DNA of 64,000 bases from Burkholderiaceae bacterium (GTDB lineage Bacteria; Pseudomonadota; Gammaproteobacteria; Burkholderiales; Burkholderiaceae_C): assembly GCA_919902775.1 (NCBI GenBank), contig CAKKRJ010000012.1, positions 162,560-226,559 of the forward strand, read 5' to 3'. Positions 7,654-17,985 of the stretch are shown in pieces; the stretch's first letter is position 1; each line of letters opens with the position of its first letter. A program made the translations under genes and the position numbers. Under the pieces are notes generated by a model. The model was given only the letters and a program-made list of their open reading frames with translations. It searched no databases and was not told the DNA's origin.

Positions 7654-10041
7654 ATGCCCACCAAAGACACCGCATCTCCAGAAAAGCAACACCCAAAAAA
7701 TCGGGCACCTGCATCCAGCGCCCTGTCATGGGTCACGACATTGGCCGTGTGGGCCGTGGGCCTCGCCGCTGCCGGGCTGGTGTCCATCCTGATGGTGGTG
7801 GGGGTCGCCATGGTGATCGCCTATCCCAACCTGCCTGACATTTCCGACTTGGCCGACTACAAGCCCAAGTTGCCCCTGCGGGTGTTCACCGAAGATGGCC
7901 AGTTGATGGGTGAATTCGGCGAAGAGCGCCGCAACCTCACGCCCATCAAGGACATTCCACAGGTGATGAAAGATGCGGTTTTGTCGATCGAAGACAACCG
8001 TTTTTACCAACACGGTGGCGTGGACTATCTGGGCATTTTGCGGGCGGGCATCGCCAACGTGGGCCGCATGAAAAGCCAGGGCGCATCGACCATCACCATG
8101 CAGGTGGCGCGCAACGTGTACCTGTCTTCCGAGAAAACCTACACCCGCAAAATCTATGAAATTTTGCTGACCTACAAGCTCGAACACATGCTGACCAAGG
8201 ACCAGATCCTTGAGATCTACATGAACCAGATTTTTCTGGGCAACCGGGCCTATGGTTTTGCCTCTGCCGCAGAAACCTATTTTGGCAAACCGCTCAAGGA
8301 CATCACCATCGCCGAAGCCGCGATGCTGGCCGGTCTGCCCAAAGCGCCCTCGGCCTACAACCCGATCAGCAACCCAAAGCGCGCCCGGTCACGCCAGCTC
8401 TACATCATCGAGCGGATGGAGGACAACAACTACATCACCGCCGTCCAGGCCAAAGCGGCCAAAGCCGAACCACTCAAGCTGCGCTCGGCGGCCGACAAGA
8501 AAATCCTGCATGCCGAATATGTGGCCGAAACGGTGCGGCAAATGGTCTTTGCCCAATATGGCCAGGACACCTACACCCGCGGCCTGAACGTGTACACCAC
8601 CGTGCAATCCACCGAACAGATGGCGGCCTACAAAGCCCTGCGTCAGGGCATCATGGACTTTGAACGCCGCCAGATTTACCGGGGCCCCGAGAAGTTCATC
8701 GACCTGCCCGCCGATCCGAAAAAGATGGAAGACGCGATCGACGACGCGCTGGAAGAACATCCGGACAACGGCGATGTGTTGTCGGCCGTGGTCCTGGAAG
8801 CGTCCCCCCGCAAAGTGGTGGTGATTCGCCAAAACGGGGAGCAAATCAGCATCACAGGCGACGGCCTCAAGCCCGCGCAATCGGGCTTGTCGGACAAAAC
8901 ACCGCCCGCCAAGCAAGTGCGCAAAGGCGCCCTGATCCGCATCACACAAACCCCCAAAGGGGCTTGGGAAATCACCCAGCTGCCCGAAGTGGAAGGCGCG
9001 CTGGTCGCGCTCACCCCCCAAACGGGCGCGATCCGGGCTTTGGTCGGTGGCTTTGACTTTGCCAAAAACAAGTTCAACCATGTGACGCAAGCCTGGCGCC
9101 AGCCAGGTTCGAGTTTCAAACCCTTCATCTACTCGGCTGCGCTGGAAAAAGGCTTCACACCCGCCACCGTGGTCAACGATGCGCCTTTGTTTTTTGACAG
9201 CGGCGTCACTGGCGGCCAGCCTTGGGAACCCAAAAACTACGACGGAAAATTTGACGGCCCCATGAGCTTGCGCACCGGTCTGGCCAAGTCCAAGAACATG
9301 GTGTCGATCCGGGTGTTGCAGGCGGTGGGCGCGCGTCCGGCCCAGGAGTGGATCACCCGTTTTGGCTTTGACGAAGACAAGCACCCCGCCTACCTGACGA
9401 TGGCGCTGGGTGCGGGTTCGGTCACGCCCATGCAAATGGCCACGGGCTATTCGGTGTTTGCCAACGGCGGTTACCGGGTGCAACCGCACCTGATCAACCG
9501 CATCACCGACTTCAAGGACCGGGTCCTGGTGGACAGCCCGGCGGTGACACAACTGGGCGAGACACCCGCCATCCCGGCACGCAATGCCTATGTCATGACC
9601 AGTTTGCTGCAAGAGGTCACGCGTTCAGGCACGGCCGCACGCGCCCAGGCCACGCTCAAACGCCCGGACATTTACGGCAAAACCGGCACCACCAACGATG
9701 CCATGGACGCCTGGTTTGCGGGTTATCAGCAAAACTTGGCCGCCGTGGTCTGGATCGGTTACGACACCCCGCGCAAGCTGGGCGACCGTGAAACCGGCGG
9801 CGGCCTGAGCTTGCCGGTCTGGATCAGTTTCATGGAAACGGCTTTGCGCGGCATCCCCGTATCAGAGCCCGCCGTCGCCGAAGGCTTGGTCCATGTCGGT
9901 GGAGACTGGCTGTACGAGGAATACGCCAGGGGCGGCGGCATCGGCACATTGGGCACGGGGGGCGATGGCTCGGACAAAAACCCCAGCGCCTTGCCCCCTG
10001 CTGAAGAACGCAACCGCATTCTGGATTTGTTCCGGAACTGA
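7654..10041 (+). CDS. mrcA: Penicillin-binding protein 1A (bifunctional peptidoglycan synthase)
   Basis: A class A PBP of 795 residues that polymerises lipid II and cross-links peptidoglycan at the inner membrane. A single N-terminal helix lies at about residues 25-60. The GT51 glycosyltransferase motifs are EDNRFYQHGGVD and QGASTITMQVARN. The transpeptidase motifs are SSFKP (catalytic Ser), SKN and KTGTT. Divergence from pilM is the usual arrangement in beta- and gammaproteobacteria. The C-terminus is a short Gly-rich tail. Confidence 0.97.
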   Translation: MPTKDTASPEKQHPKNRAPASSALSWVTTLAVWAVGLAAAGLVSILMVVGVAMVIAYPNLPDISDLADYKPKLPLRVFTEDGQLMGEFGEERRNLTPIKDIPQVMKDAVLSIEDNRFYQHGGVDYLGILRAGIANVGRMKSQGASTITMQVARNVYLSSEKTYTRKIYEILLTYKLEHMLTKDQILEIYMNQIFLGNRAYGFASAAETYFGKPLKDITIAEAAMLAGLPKAPSAYNPISNPKRARSRQLYIIERMEDNNYITAVQAKAAKAEPLKLRSAADKKILHAEYVAETVRQMVFAQYGQDTYTRGLNVYTTVQSTEQMAAYKALRQGIMDFERRQIYRGPEKFIDLPADPKKMEDAIDDALEEHPDNGDVLSAVVLEASPRKVVVIRQNGEQISITGDGLKPAQSGLSDKTPPAKQVRKGALIRITQTPKGAWEITQLPEVEGALVALTPQTGAIRALVGGFDFAKNKFNHVTQAWRQPGSSFKPFIYSAALEKGFTPATVVNDAPLFFDSGVTGGQPWEPKNYDGKFDGPMSLRTGLAKSKNMVSIRVLQAVGARPAQEWITRFGFDEDKHPAYLTMALGAGSVTPMQMATGYSVFANGGYRVQPHLINRITDFKDRVLVDSPAVTQLGETPAIPARNAYVMTSLLQEVTRSGTAARAQATLKRPDIYGKTGTTNDAMDAWFAGYQQNLAAVVWIGYDTPRKLGDRETGGGLSLPVWISFMETALRGIPVSEPAVAEGLVHVGGDWLYEEYARGGGIGTLGTGGDGSDKNPSALPPAEERNRILDLFRN

Positions 10042-10060
10042 GCTTGTAAGAACCACCGCC

Positions 10061-10118
10061 TTGTGGGAGCGCGCCCCTGCGCGCGAATGCATTCGGCCGC
10101 AGGGGCGGCCTCCCACAA
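10061..10118. repeat. REP-like palindromic intergenic element, complete copy
   Basis: An imperfect palindrome with perfect outer arms TTGTGGGAG and CTCCCACAA. The inner halves are CGCCCCTGCGCGCGAATG and CATTCGGCCGCAGGGGCGG. A further partial arm (GTGGGAGCGCGAATGCC) follows at about 10136-10152. Related copies occur at 32278, 36724, 45594 and, as a fragment, at 58498. It lies between convergent mrcA and cyaY. Confidence 0.8.
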
Positions 10119-10171
10119 AGACCGTCGAACCCTAGTGGGAGCGCGAATGCCGCCAGCCCTTTCCGGGTGGG

Positions 10172-10501
10172 TCAGGGCGTGAACAACAGGCTTTGGCCAG
10201 CCTGCTCTGACGCGTAGCGCGACAAGCTGTCCCAGAACTCGCCCTGGCCTTTGGTGTCCATCCACTGCACACCGTCAAACTTGTAGTGAAAACCACCGCA
10301 GCGCGCGGCCAGCCACACCTCGTGCAGGGGCTTTTGCAAGTTGATCACGATCTGGCTGCGGTTGGGAAAGGTGAGCGTGACCATGCCCCCCACGCGCTGG
10401 TTGTCGATATCGGCGTCGGTGTTGTCGTTCAGGCGATCGCTGCTGATCTCCACGCCCGACAGCAGGCGTTCAGCTTGGTCCAGAAATTCAAGGTCGGTCA
10501 T
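10172..10501 (-). CDS. cyaY: Iron donor protein CyaY (frataxin homologue)
   Basis: A 109-residue acidic frataxin-family protein thought to regulate or supply iron to the Isc iron-sulfur cluster machinery in the cytoplasm. The acidic first helix ([16 protein letters not shown]) and the beta-sheet with [20 protein letters not shown] and GGFHYKF are typical. It diverges from the lptM-lysA pair with only 12 bp between the start codons, a common beta- and gammaproteobacterial neighbourhood. Confidence 0.94.
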   Translation of the reverse strand: MTDLEFLDQAERLLSGVEISSDRLNDNTDADIDNQRVGGMVTLTFPNRSQIVINLQKPLHEVWLAARCGGFHYKFDGVQWMDTKGQGEFWDSLSRYASEQAGQSLLFTP

Positions 10502-10513
10502 TACAATCGCTGC

Positions 10514-10780
10514 ATGTTGAAGGTATTGAAGATTCTAGTCACGGCGCATGCCCTTGTCGGCAGTGCGGCGATGTTGAGCGCTTGTGGCCAAAAAGGCCCC
10601 CTGTTTTTGCCCAACACCCCCGAATCGGCCGGACGGGCCACCTTGCCTGAAACGCTCAAGCCCTGGCCCGCCCGGCCGGCGTCCAGCGCCCCCGCAACGC
10701 CCACCCGCACCCCCGACACCACCACCGAAACATCGGCCCCCCAGACTGCACCTGCGGCAACCACAGCCCCATCTCCATGA
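10514..10780 (+). CDS. lptM: LptM-like small lipoprotein
   Basis: An 88-residue lipoprotein. The signal peptide ([12 protein letters not shown] start) ends in a lipobox with cysteine in [13 protein letters not shown], the conserved signature of LptM (formerly YifL), which helps LptD maturation in the LPS export complex. The rest is a Pro/Thr/Ala-rich tail. The ATG at 10514 is chosen because the upstream part of the long frame overlaps cyaY and is not conserved. Its stop overlaps the lysA start as ATGA. Confidence 0.85.
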   Translation: MLKVLKILVTAHALVGSAAMLSACGQKGPLFLPNTPESAGRATLPETLKPWPARPASSAPATPTRTPDTTTETSAPQTAPAATTAPSP

Positions 10781-12075
10781 ACGCACCTGCCACCCCCCAA
10801 GGCCTGCCTGGCCAGCCCCACATCGCCTATGCAGGCGACCAACTCATGGTTGAGGGCGTGCGCCTGTCCGACTTGGCCCATGCACACGGCACACCCTTGT
10901 TCGTCTACTCCAAGGCGGCCATGTTGTCGGCGCTGGCCGCCTACCAGCGGGGTTTTGCCGGGCGCAAGGCGCAGATTTGCTACGCCATGAAAGCCAACTC
11001 CACCCTGGCCGTGCTGCAAGTTTTTGCCGAGGCCGGTTGTGGTTTTGACACCGTCTCGGGCGGTGAACTGGCCCGCGTACTGGCTGCGGGTGCCGACCCT
11101 TCCAAGGTGATTTTTTCGGGTGTGGGCAAAACCCGCGCCGAAATGAAACAAGCCCTGCAAGTGGGCATTGGTTGCTTCAACGTGGAAAGCGAAGCCGAGC
11201 TGGACGTGCTGAGCGAAGTGGCTACCGGTTTGGGCACGCAAGCGCCCATCAGCTTGCGCGTCAACCCCAACGTGGATGCCAAGACCCACCCCTACATCTC
11301 GACCGGGCTCAAAGGCAACAAATTCGGCATCGCGCACGAAGACGCCCTGCGCGCTTACCGCCATGCAGCCAGCCTGCCGGGCCTGAAGGTGGTGGGCATC
11401 GATTGCCACATCGGCTCGCAAATCACCGAAGTCACGCCTTATCTGGACGCCATGGACCGCGTGCTCGATCTGGTGGCCGACATCGAAGCCGCCGGCATCG
11501 CCATCCACCACATCGACTTTGGTGGCGGTCTGGGCATCAACTACAACGGCGATACACCGCCCGAAGCCGATGTACTGTGGACACAACTGTTGGCCAAGCT
11601 GGATGCACGCGGCTACGGCCAGCGCCAGCTCATGATCGAGCCCGGCCGTTCGTTGGTGGGCAACGCAGGCGTGTGCCTGACCGAAGTGCTGTACCTGAAA
11701 CCGGGTGAACAAAAGAACTTCTGCATTGTCGATGCCGCCATGAACGACCTGCCGCGCCCGGCGATGTACCAAGCCTTCCACCAGATCGTGCCTGTGACGC
11801 CACGCACAGGCGATGCAACAGGACAGGGCACGCTGTACGACATCGTCGGCCCGGTGTGCGAAAGCGGCGACTGGATCGGCCGCGACCGCCAGTTATTGGT
11901 GCAGGCGGGCGACACCCTGGCCGTGTTGTCGGCCGGCGCATATTGCATGAGCATGGCCAGCAACTACAACACCCGAGGCCGCGCGGCCGAGATCTTGGTT
12001 GACGGTGCCAAAGCCCATTTGATCCGCCAGCGCGAATCGGCGTTTGACACCTTTGCGCTGGAACAACTGGTCTGA
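10777..12075 (+). CDS. lysA: Diaminopimelate decarboxylase
   Basis: Last step of lysine synthesis: decarboxylates meso-diaminopimelate using pyridoxal phosphate. It has 432 residues. The PLP lysine lies in CYAMKANSTLAVL, glycine-rich cofactor loops in HIDFGGGLG and IEPGRSLVGNAG, and the active-site cysteine in GPVCESGDW. Coupled to lptM by a four-base overlap. A GC-rich hairpin without a T run lies just after the stop. Confidence 0.97.
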   Translation: MNAPATPQGLPGQPHIAYAGDQLMVEGVRLSDLAHAHGTPLFVYSKAAMLSALAAYQRGFAGRKAQICYAMKANSTLAVLQVFAEAGCGFDTVSGGELARVLAAGADPSKVIFSGVGKTRAEMKQALQVGIGCFNVESEAELDVLSEVATGLGTQAPISLRVNPNVDAKTHPYISTGLKGNKFGIAHEDALRAYRHAASLPGLKVVGIDCHIGSQITEVTPYLDAMDRVLDLVADIEAAGIAIHHIDFGGGLGINYNGDTPPEADVLWTQLLAKLDARGYGQRQLMIEPGRSLVGNAGVCLTEVLYLKPGEQKNFCIVDAAMNDLPRPAMYQAFHQIVPVTPRTGDATGQGTLYDIVGPVCESGDWIGRDRQLLVQAGDTLAVLSAGAYCMSMASNYNTRGRAAEILVDGAKAHLIRQRESAFDTFALEQLV

Positions 12076-12125
12076 ATGACGCGCTGAAGGCCCGGCAGCC
12101 CGGGCCATGGACTTTGCCCCCCGGA

Positions 12126-12674
12126 TCAGCGCCGCTCTGAAATTTGGCGCAGCGCTTCATTCATGGCCTGAAAACCAGCGCGGGTTCCTGTCTCCAGCGA
12201 TGACCTGAAGAACGGCACCAGCAGGCCTGAAAATTTTTCGCCATGAACCCATAAAACGCCCCCAGCACCATCGGGTCGAAGCAAGAAATAATGCTCGCCA
12301 TCAAACAATCCGGGCATGATGAACTGGCCTTTCCAACGGAACTCTTCCAGGGGCTGCGCCACCAGCACAGTCGGCGAAAAAGCCATCTCACGGCCACCGA
12401 CGGGTTGAATTTGGATGTTCAGTTTTCCACCGACCTCGGCCCGCCCCCCGATGTGACGGATGAACGGATTCCACTGGGCATGTCCGGGAAAATCAAGCAA
12501 CACCGACCACACGCGTTCAGCAGGCGCATGGATCAGCACCTGCGTTTCAATCTGGTGTGACATCCCATGGATATAGGGAACAAAAACCCAAGTGGCCAGC
12601 AGCCCACCCAGGCACAAGGCCACGGTCACCCACAGTGACGTCAGCCTCCTTTTCACGGTCATCTTCATGGTCAT
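12126..12674 (-). CDS. SRPBCC-family (START-like) protein with membrane anchor
   Basis: A 182-residue protein with an N-terminal hydrophobic segment (about residues 12-30) and an SRPBCC-type lipid/ligand-binding fold. IETQVLIHAPAERVWSVLLD at the start and HGEKFSGLLVPFFRS near the end are typical of this family. The role is unknown. An ATG two codons in (12668) has better spacing from the upstream AGGAAAG, so the true start may be there. It stands alone between lysA and msrQ. Confidence 0.7.
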   Translation of the reverse strand: MTMKMTVKRRLTSLWVTVALCLGGLLATWVFVPYIHGMSHQIETQVLIHAPAERVWSVLLDFPGHAQWNPFIRHIGGRAEVGGKLNIQIQPVGGREMAFSPTVLVAQPLEEFRWKGQFIMPGLFDGEHYFLLRPDGAGGVLWVHGEKFSGLLVPFFRSSLETGTRAGFQAMNEALRQISERR

Positions 12675-12762
12675 CTTTCCTCATCAACACACCACGAAGA
12701 TGGTGACAGAGAAGATGGAAATCAACGCCAAATAGCCCACCCCAAAAAGGCCATGTGCGGTC

Positions 12763-13362
12763 TCACCGCCTTTGCAGCTTTCTCACCACCCGCCAGCCCA
12801 GCAAGATCGCCAGCAGCCCGGCATAGACCCACACCTCGGCGAAGTCTTGCTTGCCCGCACGCATCCACCAAAAATGCAGGATGGCCAGCACCGCCACCGC
12901 GTAGACGCTTTTGTGCAGCCATTGCCAGCGCTTGCCGCCCAGCCACCGCACAGCACGGTTGGAGGAGGTGGCGGCCAGTGCCACCAAGATGACAAAGGCG
13001 GTGAACCCCACCAAGATGAAAGGGCGTTTGACGATGTCTCGAACCATCTCAGCCCCTTCAAAGCCCAAGTCAAACCAGGCGTAGCCAAGCAAGTGCAAAC
13101 ACGCGTAGCCAAAGCACAACAAGCCCAGCATGCGCCGAAAACGCAGCAGTTCGGGCCAGCCCAGCCAGGTGCGCAAAGGCGTCACCGCCAACACCACGCA
13201 CAGGCTGCGCAGCGTCCAGTCCCCCAAGGCGCGGATCAGTGCTTCTGCAGGATTGGCCCCCAATTGGTCTTGCAAAGCTTGTGCGAGCAGCCAAACCAGC
13301 GGCAGCAGACCCACCGCCAGCAAAAGCCACCAAGAGGCCGGATGACGCAGCGCAGCCCTCAT
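12763..13362 (-). CDS. msrQ: MsrQ, heme-binding membrane subunit of methionine sulfoxide reductase
   Basis: A 199-residue integral membrane protein with about six helices that passes electrons from the quinone pool or a flavin reductase to periplasmic MsrP. Heme-ligand type histidines are in the YACLHLLGYAWF and WQWLHKSVY segments and in AILHFWWM. It lies 28 bp downstream of msrP, forming the msrPQ operon that repairs oxidised methionine in envelope proteins. Confidence 0.92.
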   Translation of the reverse strand: MRAALRHPASWWLLLAVGLLPLVWLLAQALQDQLGANPAEALIRALGDWTLRSLCVVLAVTPLRTWLGWPELLRFRRMLGLLCFGYACLHLLGYAWFDLGFEGAEMVRDIVKRPFILVGFTAFVILVALAATSSNRAVRWLGGKRWQWLHKSVYAVAVLAILHFWWMRAGKQDFAEVWVYAGLLAILLGWRVVRKLQRR

Positions 13363-13390
13363 GTGATCGCCTCCCAGCCCAGCCAGGGCA

Positions 13391-14386
13391 TCAGAAGAAT
13401 TTTTTCAGGTCCATGCCCGCATACAGCTGACCCACTTGCGCTTCATAGCCGTTGAACATCAGCGTCTTGCGCTTTTTGGCCAGCAAGCCGTCTTCGCCAA
13501 TGCGCCGCTCGGTGGCCTGGCTCCAGCGGGGGTGGTCCACCAAGGGGTTCACATTGGAATAAAAGCCGTACTCTTGCGGCGCAGCTTTTTCCCAGGAAGA
13601 CACGGGTTGTTTGTCGGTGAAGCGGATCTTGACCAGGCTTTTGCCGCTTTTGAAGCCGTATTTCCACGGCACCACCAGGCGCAAGGGTGCGCCATTTTGC
13701 TTGGGCATGACTTCGCCATACATGCCAAAAGCCAGCAGGGTCAGCGGGTGCATGGCTTCGTCCATGCGCAAAGCCTCGACATACGGCCAATCCAGGGCTC
13801 CGCCCCGCAAGCCGGGCATGGTCTTGGGGTCGGCCTGGGTCACAAACTCCACAAACTTGGCCCCGGGTTGGGGTTCCACGCGCTTGATCAGGTTGGCCAG
13901 CGAATACCCGATCCAGGGGATCACCATCGACCAGCCTTCCACACAACGCAGGCGGTAAATGCGCTCTTCCATGGCACCCCATTTCATGAGGTCTTCCAAA
14001 TTCACGCGGCCTGGCTTTTTAACCAAGCCTTCGATCTCCACCGTCCAGGGCTGGGTGACCAGGGTGTGGGCGCGCTTGGCGGGGTCGCCCTTGTCGGTGC
14101 CGAATTCGTAAAAGTTGTTGTAGCCAGTGGCGTCTTTGTAGGCCGTCAGCCTGTCCATGTTGAGCGCACCCGGCACCGCAGAAGGCACCGCAGCCAGCGG
14201 CGCCAACTGGCCCGCACGCGGCGTTTGCGCATGGGCCTCGCGCAGGCCCCAGGCCGTCAAGGCCATGCCGGCCGAACCTGCGGCCAGGCTGCGAATGACA
14301 TGCCGGCGCGTTTGGTAAATCGCCTCGGGCGTGATCTCACTGGGAACGGGGTGGATGAAGCCTGATCGGCCGGTGTCATTGCGCAT
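13391..14386 (-). CDS. msrP: MsrP, molybdopterin catalytic subunit of methionine sulfoxide reductase
   Basis: A periplasmic molybdoenzyme that reduces methionine sulfoxide. A twin-arginine-type signal ([15 protein letters not shown]) is followed by the mature domain. The molybdenum-ligand cysteine is in [14 protein letters not shown]. It has 331 residues from the ATG at 14386; the upstream in-frame start adds only six residues. Paired with msrQ. Confidence 0.94.
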   Translation of the reverse strand: MRNDTGRSGFIHPVPSEITPEAIYQTRRHVIRSLAAGSAGMALTAWGLREAHAQTPRAGQLAPLAAVPSAVPGALNMDRLTAYKDATGYNNFYEFGTDKGDPAKRAHTLVTQPWTVEIEGLVKKPGRVNLEDLMKWGAMEERIYRLRCVEGWSMVIPWIGYSLANLIKRVEPQPGAKFVEFVTQADPKTMPGLRGGALDWPYVEALRMDEAMHPLTLLAFGMYGEVMPKQNGAPLRLVVPWKYGFKSGKSLVKIRFTDKQPVSSWEKAAPQEYGFYSNVNPLVDHPRWSQATERRIGEDGLLAKKRKTLMFNGYEAQVGQLYAGMDLKKFF

Positions 14387-14472
14387 GTGAGCCCCTTGGT
14401 ACAAAAATCGAACGAGATGAAGACCTTGAACAATTCGCCAGACCCGGCCAACAAGTTACACCTCCGCGGTCT

Positions 14473-15786
14473 TTACAAGGTGCCGTAGCTGTGCAAGCCG
14501 CTCAGGAACATGTTCACGCCCAGGAAAGCAAAGGTGGTGACGGCCAGCCCCATCAAGGCCCACCAGGCGGCCACCGTGCCACGCAGGCCTTTCATCAGGC
14601 GCATGTGCAGCCAGGCGGCGTAGTTGAGCCACACGATCAGGGCCCAAGTTTCTTTCGGGTCCCAGCTCCAGTAGCCCCCCCAGGCCTCGGCAGCCCACAA
14701 GGCCCCCAAGACCGTGGCGATGGTGAAAAAAGCAAACCCCACCGCGATGGATTTGTACATCACATCGTCCAGCACCTCGAGCGACGGGAGTCGCTCTGCG
14801 ATGCGGCGGCGGCCCAGCAAAATGCCCGCCACGATCAGGGCAGACAGGCCAAAATAAACCATCCAGTAGGCATTGCCGCCTGCGGTGGGTGACTTGCGAA
14901 AGACCACGGGTTCAAAACACAAGACAATGCCCAACAGCCACAGGGGCGCGAGCTTGTACCAACGGGTTTCACCCGCCGTTTGCTTGATCAAGAAGGCAAA
15001 CGCCACCATCGCGGCCAGCGCAAAGGTGCCGTAACCGATGAAGTTGGCAGGCACATGCAGCTTCATCCACCAGCTTTTGAGGGCGGGCACCAGGGGTTGA
15101 ATGGCATGCGCCTCGCGCACCAGGGTGTACCAAAGCAAAAAGCCCACCGCTGCGCTCACCACCAGCATGACAAAAGACCCCAGGGCGCGGGTGCGGTAAT
15201 GGTCTTCGTAGTACAGGTAAAAACCCGCCGTCATCCAGCAAAACATGACGAACACTTCGTACAGGTTGCTGACCGGAATGTGCCCGACATCGGCCCCGAT
15301 CAGATAACTCTCGTACCAGCGCACCATGGTGCCAATGAGGGCCAACGCCACACCCACCCAGGCCATGCGGCTGCCCAGGGTTTCCAGCGTGTCACCCTGC
15401 CCGCGAATGAACATGCCTGCCCAATAAAACACGGTGCTGATGAAAAAGACCATGCTCATCCACAAAATGGCGGATTGGCTGGACAGGAAATACTTGAGCC
15501 AGAACACCTGTTCGGCACGGGCCAGATCCCCTTGGTAGGCATTGATGGCAAACAAGGACAAACCGGCGACCACCAGCATCAGTGTGCGCAGAGGGCGCCA
15601 GAACCAGGCCAAGGCCACGGCCGCAGGCACGCTGGCCACCAAGATGCCTTGCTCGTACACGTCCATCGCCTGGCTGTAACGGCTGAAGGCCAACACCATG
15701 CCCATCAGTGCCAGCACGGCAAAGCCCCAATCGAGCACACTGCGGCGAGAAAAATAACCGGGGTTCAAAGTCACAGTAGTCATCAT
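14473..15786 (-). CDS. ccsB: Cytochrome c maturation protein CcsB (CcsA/ResC type)
   Basis: A 437-residue polytopic protein of system II cytochrome c biogenesis that carries heme to apocytochromes in the periplasm. The tryptophan-rich heme-handling WWD segment is visible as AEAWGGYWSWDPKETWALIVWL, with conserved histidines nearby (WLHMRLMKG). The start codon is one of two adjacent ATGs overlapping the resB stop, so the two proteins are made together. Cytochrome c4 lies just upstream of resB. Confidence 0.93.
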   Translation of the reverse strand: MMTTVTLNPGYFSRRSVLDWGFAVLALMGMVLAFSRYSQAMDVYEQGILVASVPAAVALAWFWRPLRTLMLVVAGLSLFAINAYQGDLARAEQVFWLKYFLSSQSAILWMSMVFFISTVFYWAGMFIRGQGDTLETLGSRMAWVGVALALIGTMVRWYESYLIGADVGHIPVSNLYEVFVMFCWMTAGFYLYYEDHYRTRALGSFVMLVVSAAVGFLLWYTLVREAHAIQPLVPALKSWWMKLHVPANFIGYGTFALAAMVAFAFLIKQTAGETRWYKLAPLWLLGIVLCFEPVVFRKSPTAGGNAYWMVYFGLSALIVAGILLGRRRIAERLPSLEVLDDVMYKSIAVGFAFFTIATVLGALWAAEAWGGYWSWDPKETWALIVWLNYAAWLHMRLMKGLRGTVAAWWALMGLAVTTFAFLGVNMFLSGLHSYGTL

Positions 15787-17906
15787 TGGTTTTTCTCGGA
15801 AGAAGCCAGCAATCGGGCCTTCAATTGCTCAAATTCACGGTCCACATCCATGGTTTTGCGGTTGGACGACAGGGCCAAGGTCGCCTGCGACCCGCCAGCC
15901 TGTGGTGCCAGCCACACCCACAAACGGCGCTCACGCACATACAGCATCGCAAAAACACCCACGATCAGGAAAAAGCAGCCCAGATAAACCACGTTCTTGC
16001 CCGGGGCTCTGGCCACTTGGAACACGCTGGCCTGCACCTGCTTGAAGTCTTTCAGCAAGAAGGCCATGGGCGCGGGATAGAACGGCGCATCGGACAGCGC
16101 CAACACCGCTTGCGACATGAAGCCGGCCACCTTGTCTGCGGGCAAGGGCTTGACCCTGGCTTGCTCACGCGCGACCGCGTCCAGCTCCAGCAAGGTGCCG
16201 TTCAAAATGCGCACAAACATCTCGCCGGCACGCGCACGCTCGGCCTCGGGAACATGGACCTCCAGAAAGTCGGCCAGCGCCTGCAAGCCCGCCACCTTCT
16301 TGCCTTTGACCTCTTCCTGCCCCGCGAACAGGCCCAAAGCACGGGCGGCCGAATCGGCCAGCTGCTGGGTCAACTCGGGGCGCTTCGGGTCCACCGCTTT
16401 GCGGGCATAACGTTGCACCGCACGCTCGCGCAGACCCGCATCACCCAAGGCGGTGCGCAAACGCAAAAAACCGTCCAGTTGGCCCTGTTCATCGGCGGGC
16501 GGGCGCAGGTAGCGGTAAGGCTCGCCCGGGTTCTCGCGCATGCCCAGCAAAAACACTGGCACGCCATCGCCCGCGTCCACGGGCAGCATGTAGTTGTTGT
16601 ATTCACGGGCCTGGCCGGCCGCATCGCGCAGCTTGTAACTCACGCTCGGGCCGACGTTGCGCAACTCTTTGGTCTCGGTGGTTTTGTGGCCCGCGCCCAT
16701 GCGCTGGTCGATGGCGCTGCGCAAGTCCACCTTGCGCACATCCACGCCCTGCCCCTGTGCGCCATTGCCGGCCATGTTTTCCACGTTGATCACGCGCAGG
16801 CCGGTGAATTCGAGGCTCATTTTTTCAGGGCCATTGCTCAGCTCGGTGCTGCCGCCGATCGTGCCGTCCACCTCAAAGGGGCGTGTGGCTGCCGCCATGG
16901 GCACGGCTTGCAGCTTGACGCTGGAGCCACCGTCATCAAAGCTGGATTGGTAAATTTCGATGCCCCGGTGGCTGACCGGGTGGTTGACCTCGACACGGGC
17001 TTCTTTTTTCTCGCCCGTGGCTTTGTCGTGGATCACGATGTCGCTGGCGAACAACTTGGGCATGCCGGTCGAGTAGTACTCGACAATGAACTTCTTGAGC
17101 TCGATGGCAAAGGGCAACTCTTGCAGCAAGATGCCGCTGGACTGGCTCAAAATCGCCGTGCTGGAGGCGGTGTCTTCGGCCACCATCAGATTGCCCCTGA
17201 AAGCCGGGTTGCGTTCCGACAGACGGTGCTGCGCAGGCACATCCACAATCAGCCCGCCACCGCTGTAAACGGCCTTGCCGCCAAACCACATCTGGGCGCG
17301 CACCATCAGGTCGCCATCGAGCAAGCCCCCCACACACACCAGCACAATGGCCGAATGCGCCGCGATGTAGCCGATCTTGTTGGCTGCACCCGTTTTGGCC
17401 GCCACCATCCAGCCCGTGCCTTGTGGCGTGTCGCGTGACTGCAGGCGCACCTTCCAGCCGCCGGTTGCCAGCAACTGCCCCAAACGTTGGGCCGCCGCTT
17501 CGGGCGCGTCGTCCAAACGGCCTTCCGCCTTGTGGTGAAAGGCTTTCAGGCTGTGTTCGCGGATGTTTTCCTTGTACGTCTTGAGATCGGCCAGGATCTT
17601 GGGCGTGTTGCGCGCAATGCACAAGCTGGTGCTGAGCACCAGGAACGCCAAAATCAATAAAAACCACCATGCGCTGTACACCGCATGGAGTTTCAGCGTG
17701 GCAAAGACTTCGGCCCAAAACGGCCCGAACTGGTTGACGTAATTGGTGGCTGGTTCGTTTTGCTTGAGCACCGTGCCAATGACCGAAGCAATGCAAATGA
17801 GGGTCAGCAGCGAGATCGCAAACCGCATCGACGACAGCAACTCCAGCACAGCATCCCTGCGGGGCGAGCCATGTTCAGATTCAGGGCTGAAGGCAACAGG
17901 CGTCAT
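15783..17906 (-). CDS. resB: Cytochrome c biogenesis protein ResB (Ccs1)
   Basis: Partner of CcsB in system II cytochrome c maturation. It has 707 residues from the ATG at 17906 (MTPVAFSPESEHG). N-terminal helices begin near LLSSMRFAISLLTLICIAS, a large periplasmic domain follows, and a C-terminal helix (VVYLGCFFLIVGVFAMLYV) precedes the end. An earlier in-frame start adds nine residues without obvious conservation. The gene overlaps ccsB. Confidence 0.92.
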   Translation of the reverse strand: MTPVAFSPESEHGSPRRDAVLELLSSMRFAISLLTLICIASVIGTVLKQNEPATNYVNQFGPFWAEVFATLKLHAVYSAWWFLLILAFLVLSTSLCIARNTPKILADLKTYKENIREHSLKAFHHKAEGRLDDAPEAAAQRLGQLLATGGWKVRLQSRDTPQGTGWMVAAKTGAANKIGYIAAHSAIVLVCVGGLLDGDLMVRAQMWFGGKAVYSGGGLIVDVPAQHRLSERNPAFRGNLMVAEDTASSTAILSQSSGILLQELPFAIELKKFIVEYYSTGMPKLFASDIVIHDKATGEKKEARVEVNHPVSHRGIEIYQSSFDDGGSSVKLQAVPMAAATRPFEVDGTIGGSTELSNGPEKMSLEFTGLRVINVENMAGNGAQGQGVDVRKVDLRSAIDQRMGAGHKTTETKELRNVGPSVSYKLRDAAGQAREYNNYMLPVDAGDGVPVFLLGMRENPGEPYRYLRPPADEQGQLDGFLRLRTALGDAGLRERAVQRYARKAVDPKRPELTQQLADSAARALGLFAGQEEVKGKKVAGLQALADFLEVHVPEAERARAGEMFVRILNGTLLELDAVAREQARVKPLPADKVAGFMSQAVLALSDAPFYPAPMAFLLKDFKQVQASVFQVARAPGKNVVYLGCFFLIVGVFAMLYVRERRLWVWLAPQAGGSQATLALSSNRKTMDVDREFEQLKARLLASSEKNQ

Positions 17907-17960
17907 GGTGAAAAGGTGTTCACAGGCAAACAAAAGCGGGCCAAGGGCCCGCCACCAATA

Positions 17961-17985
17961 AAAAAGGCCGGAAATCCGACCTTGA
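17961..17985 (-). terminator. Rho-independent terminator after cytochrome c4
   Basis: On the minus strand AAGGTCGGA pairs with TCCGGCCTT (one G-U pair) and is followed by a T run. It sits between the cytochrome c4 stop and resB. Just upstream (about 18021-18055) an 11-bp unit CTGAAGGCTGG is repeated in tandem about three times. Confidence 0.7.
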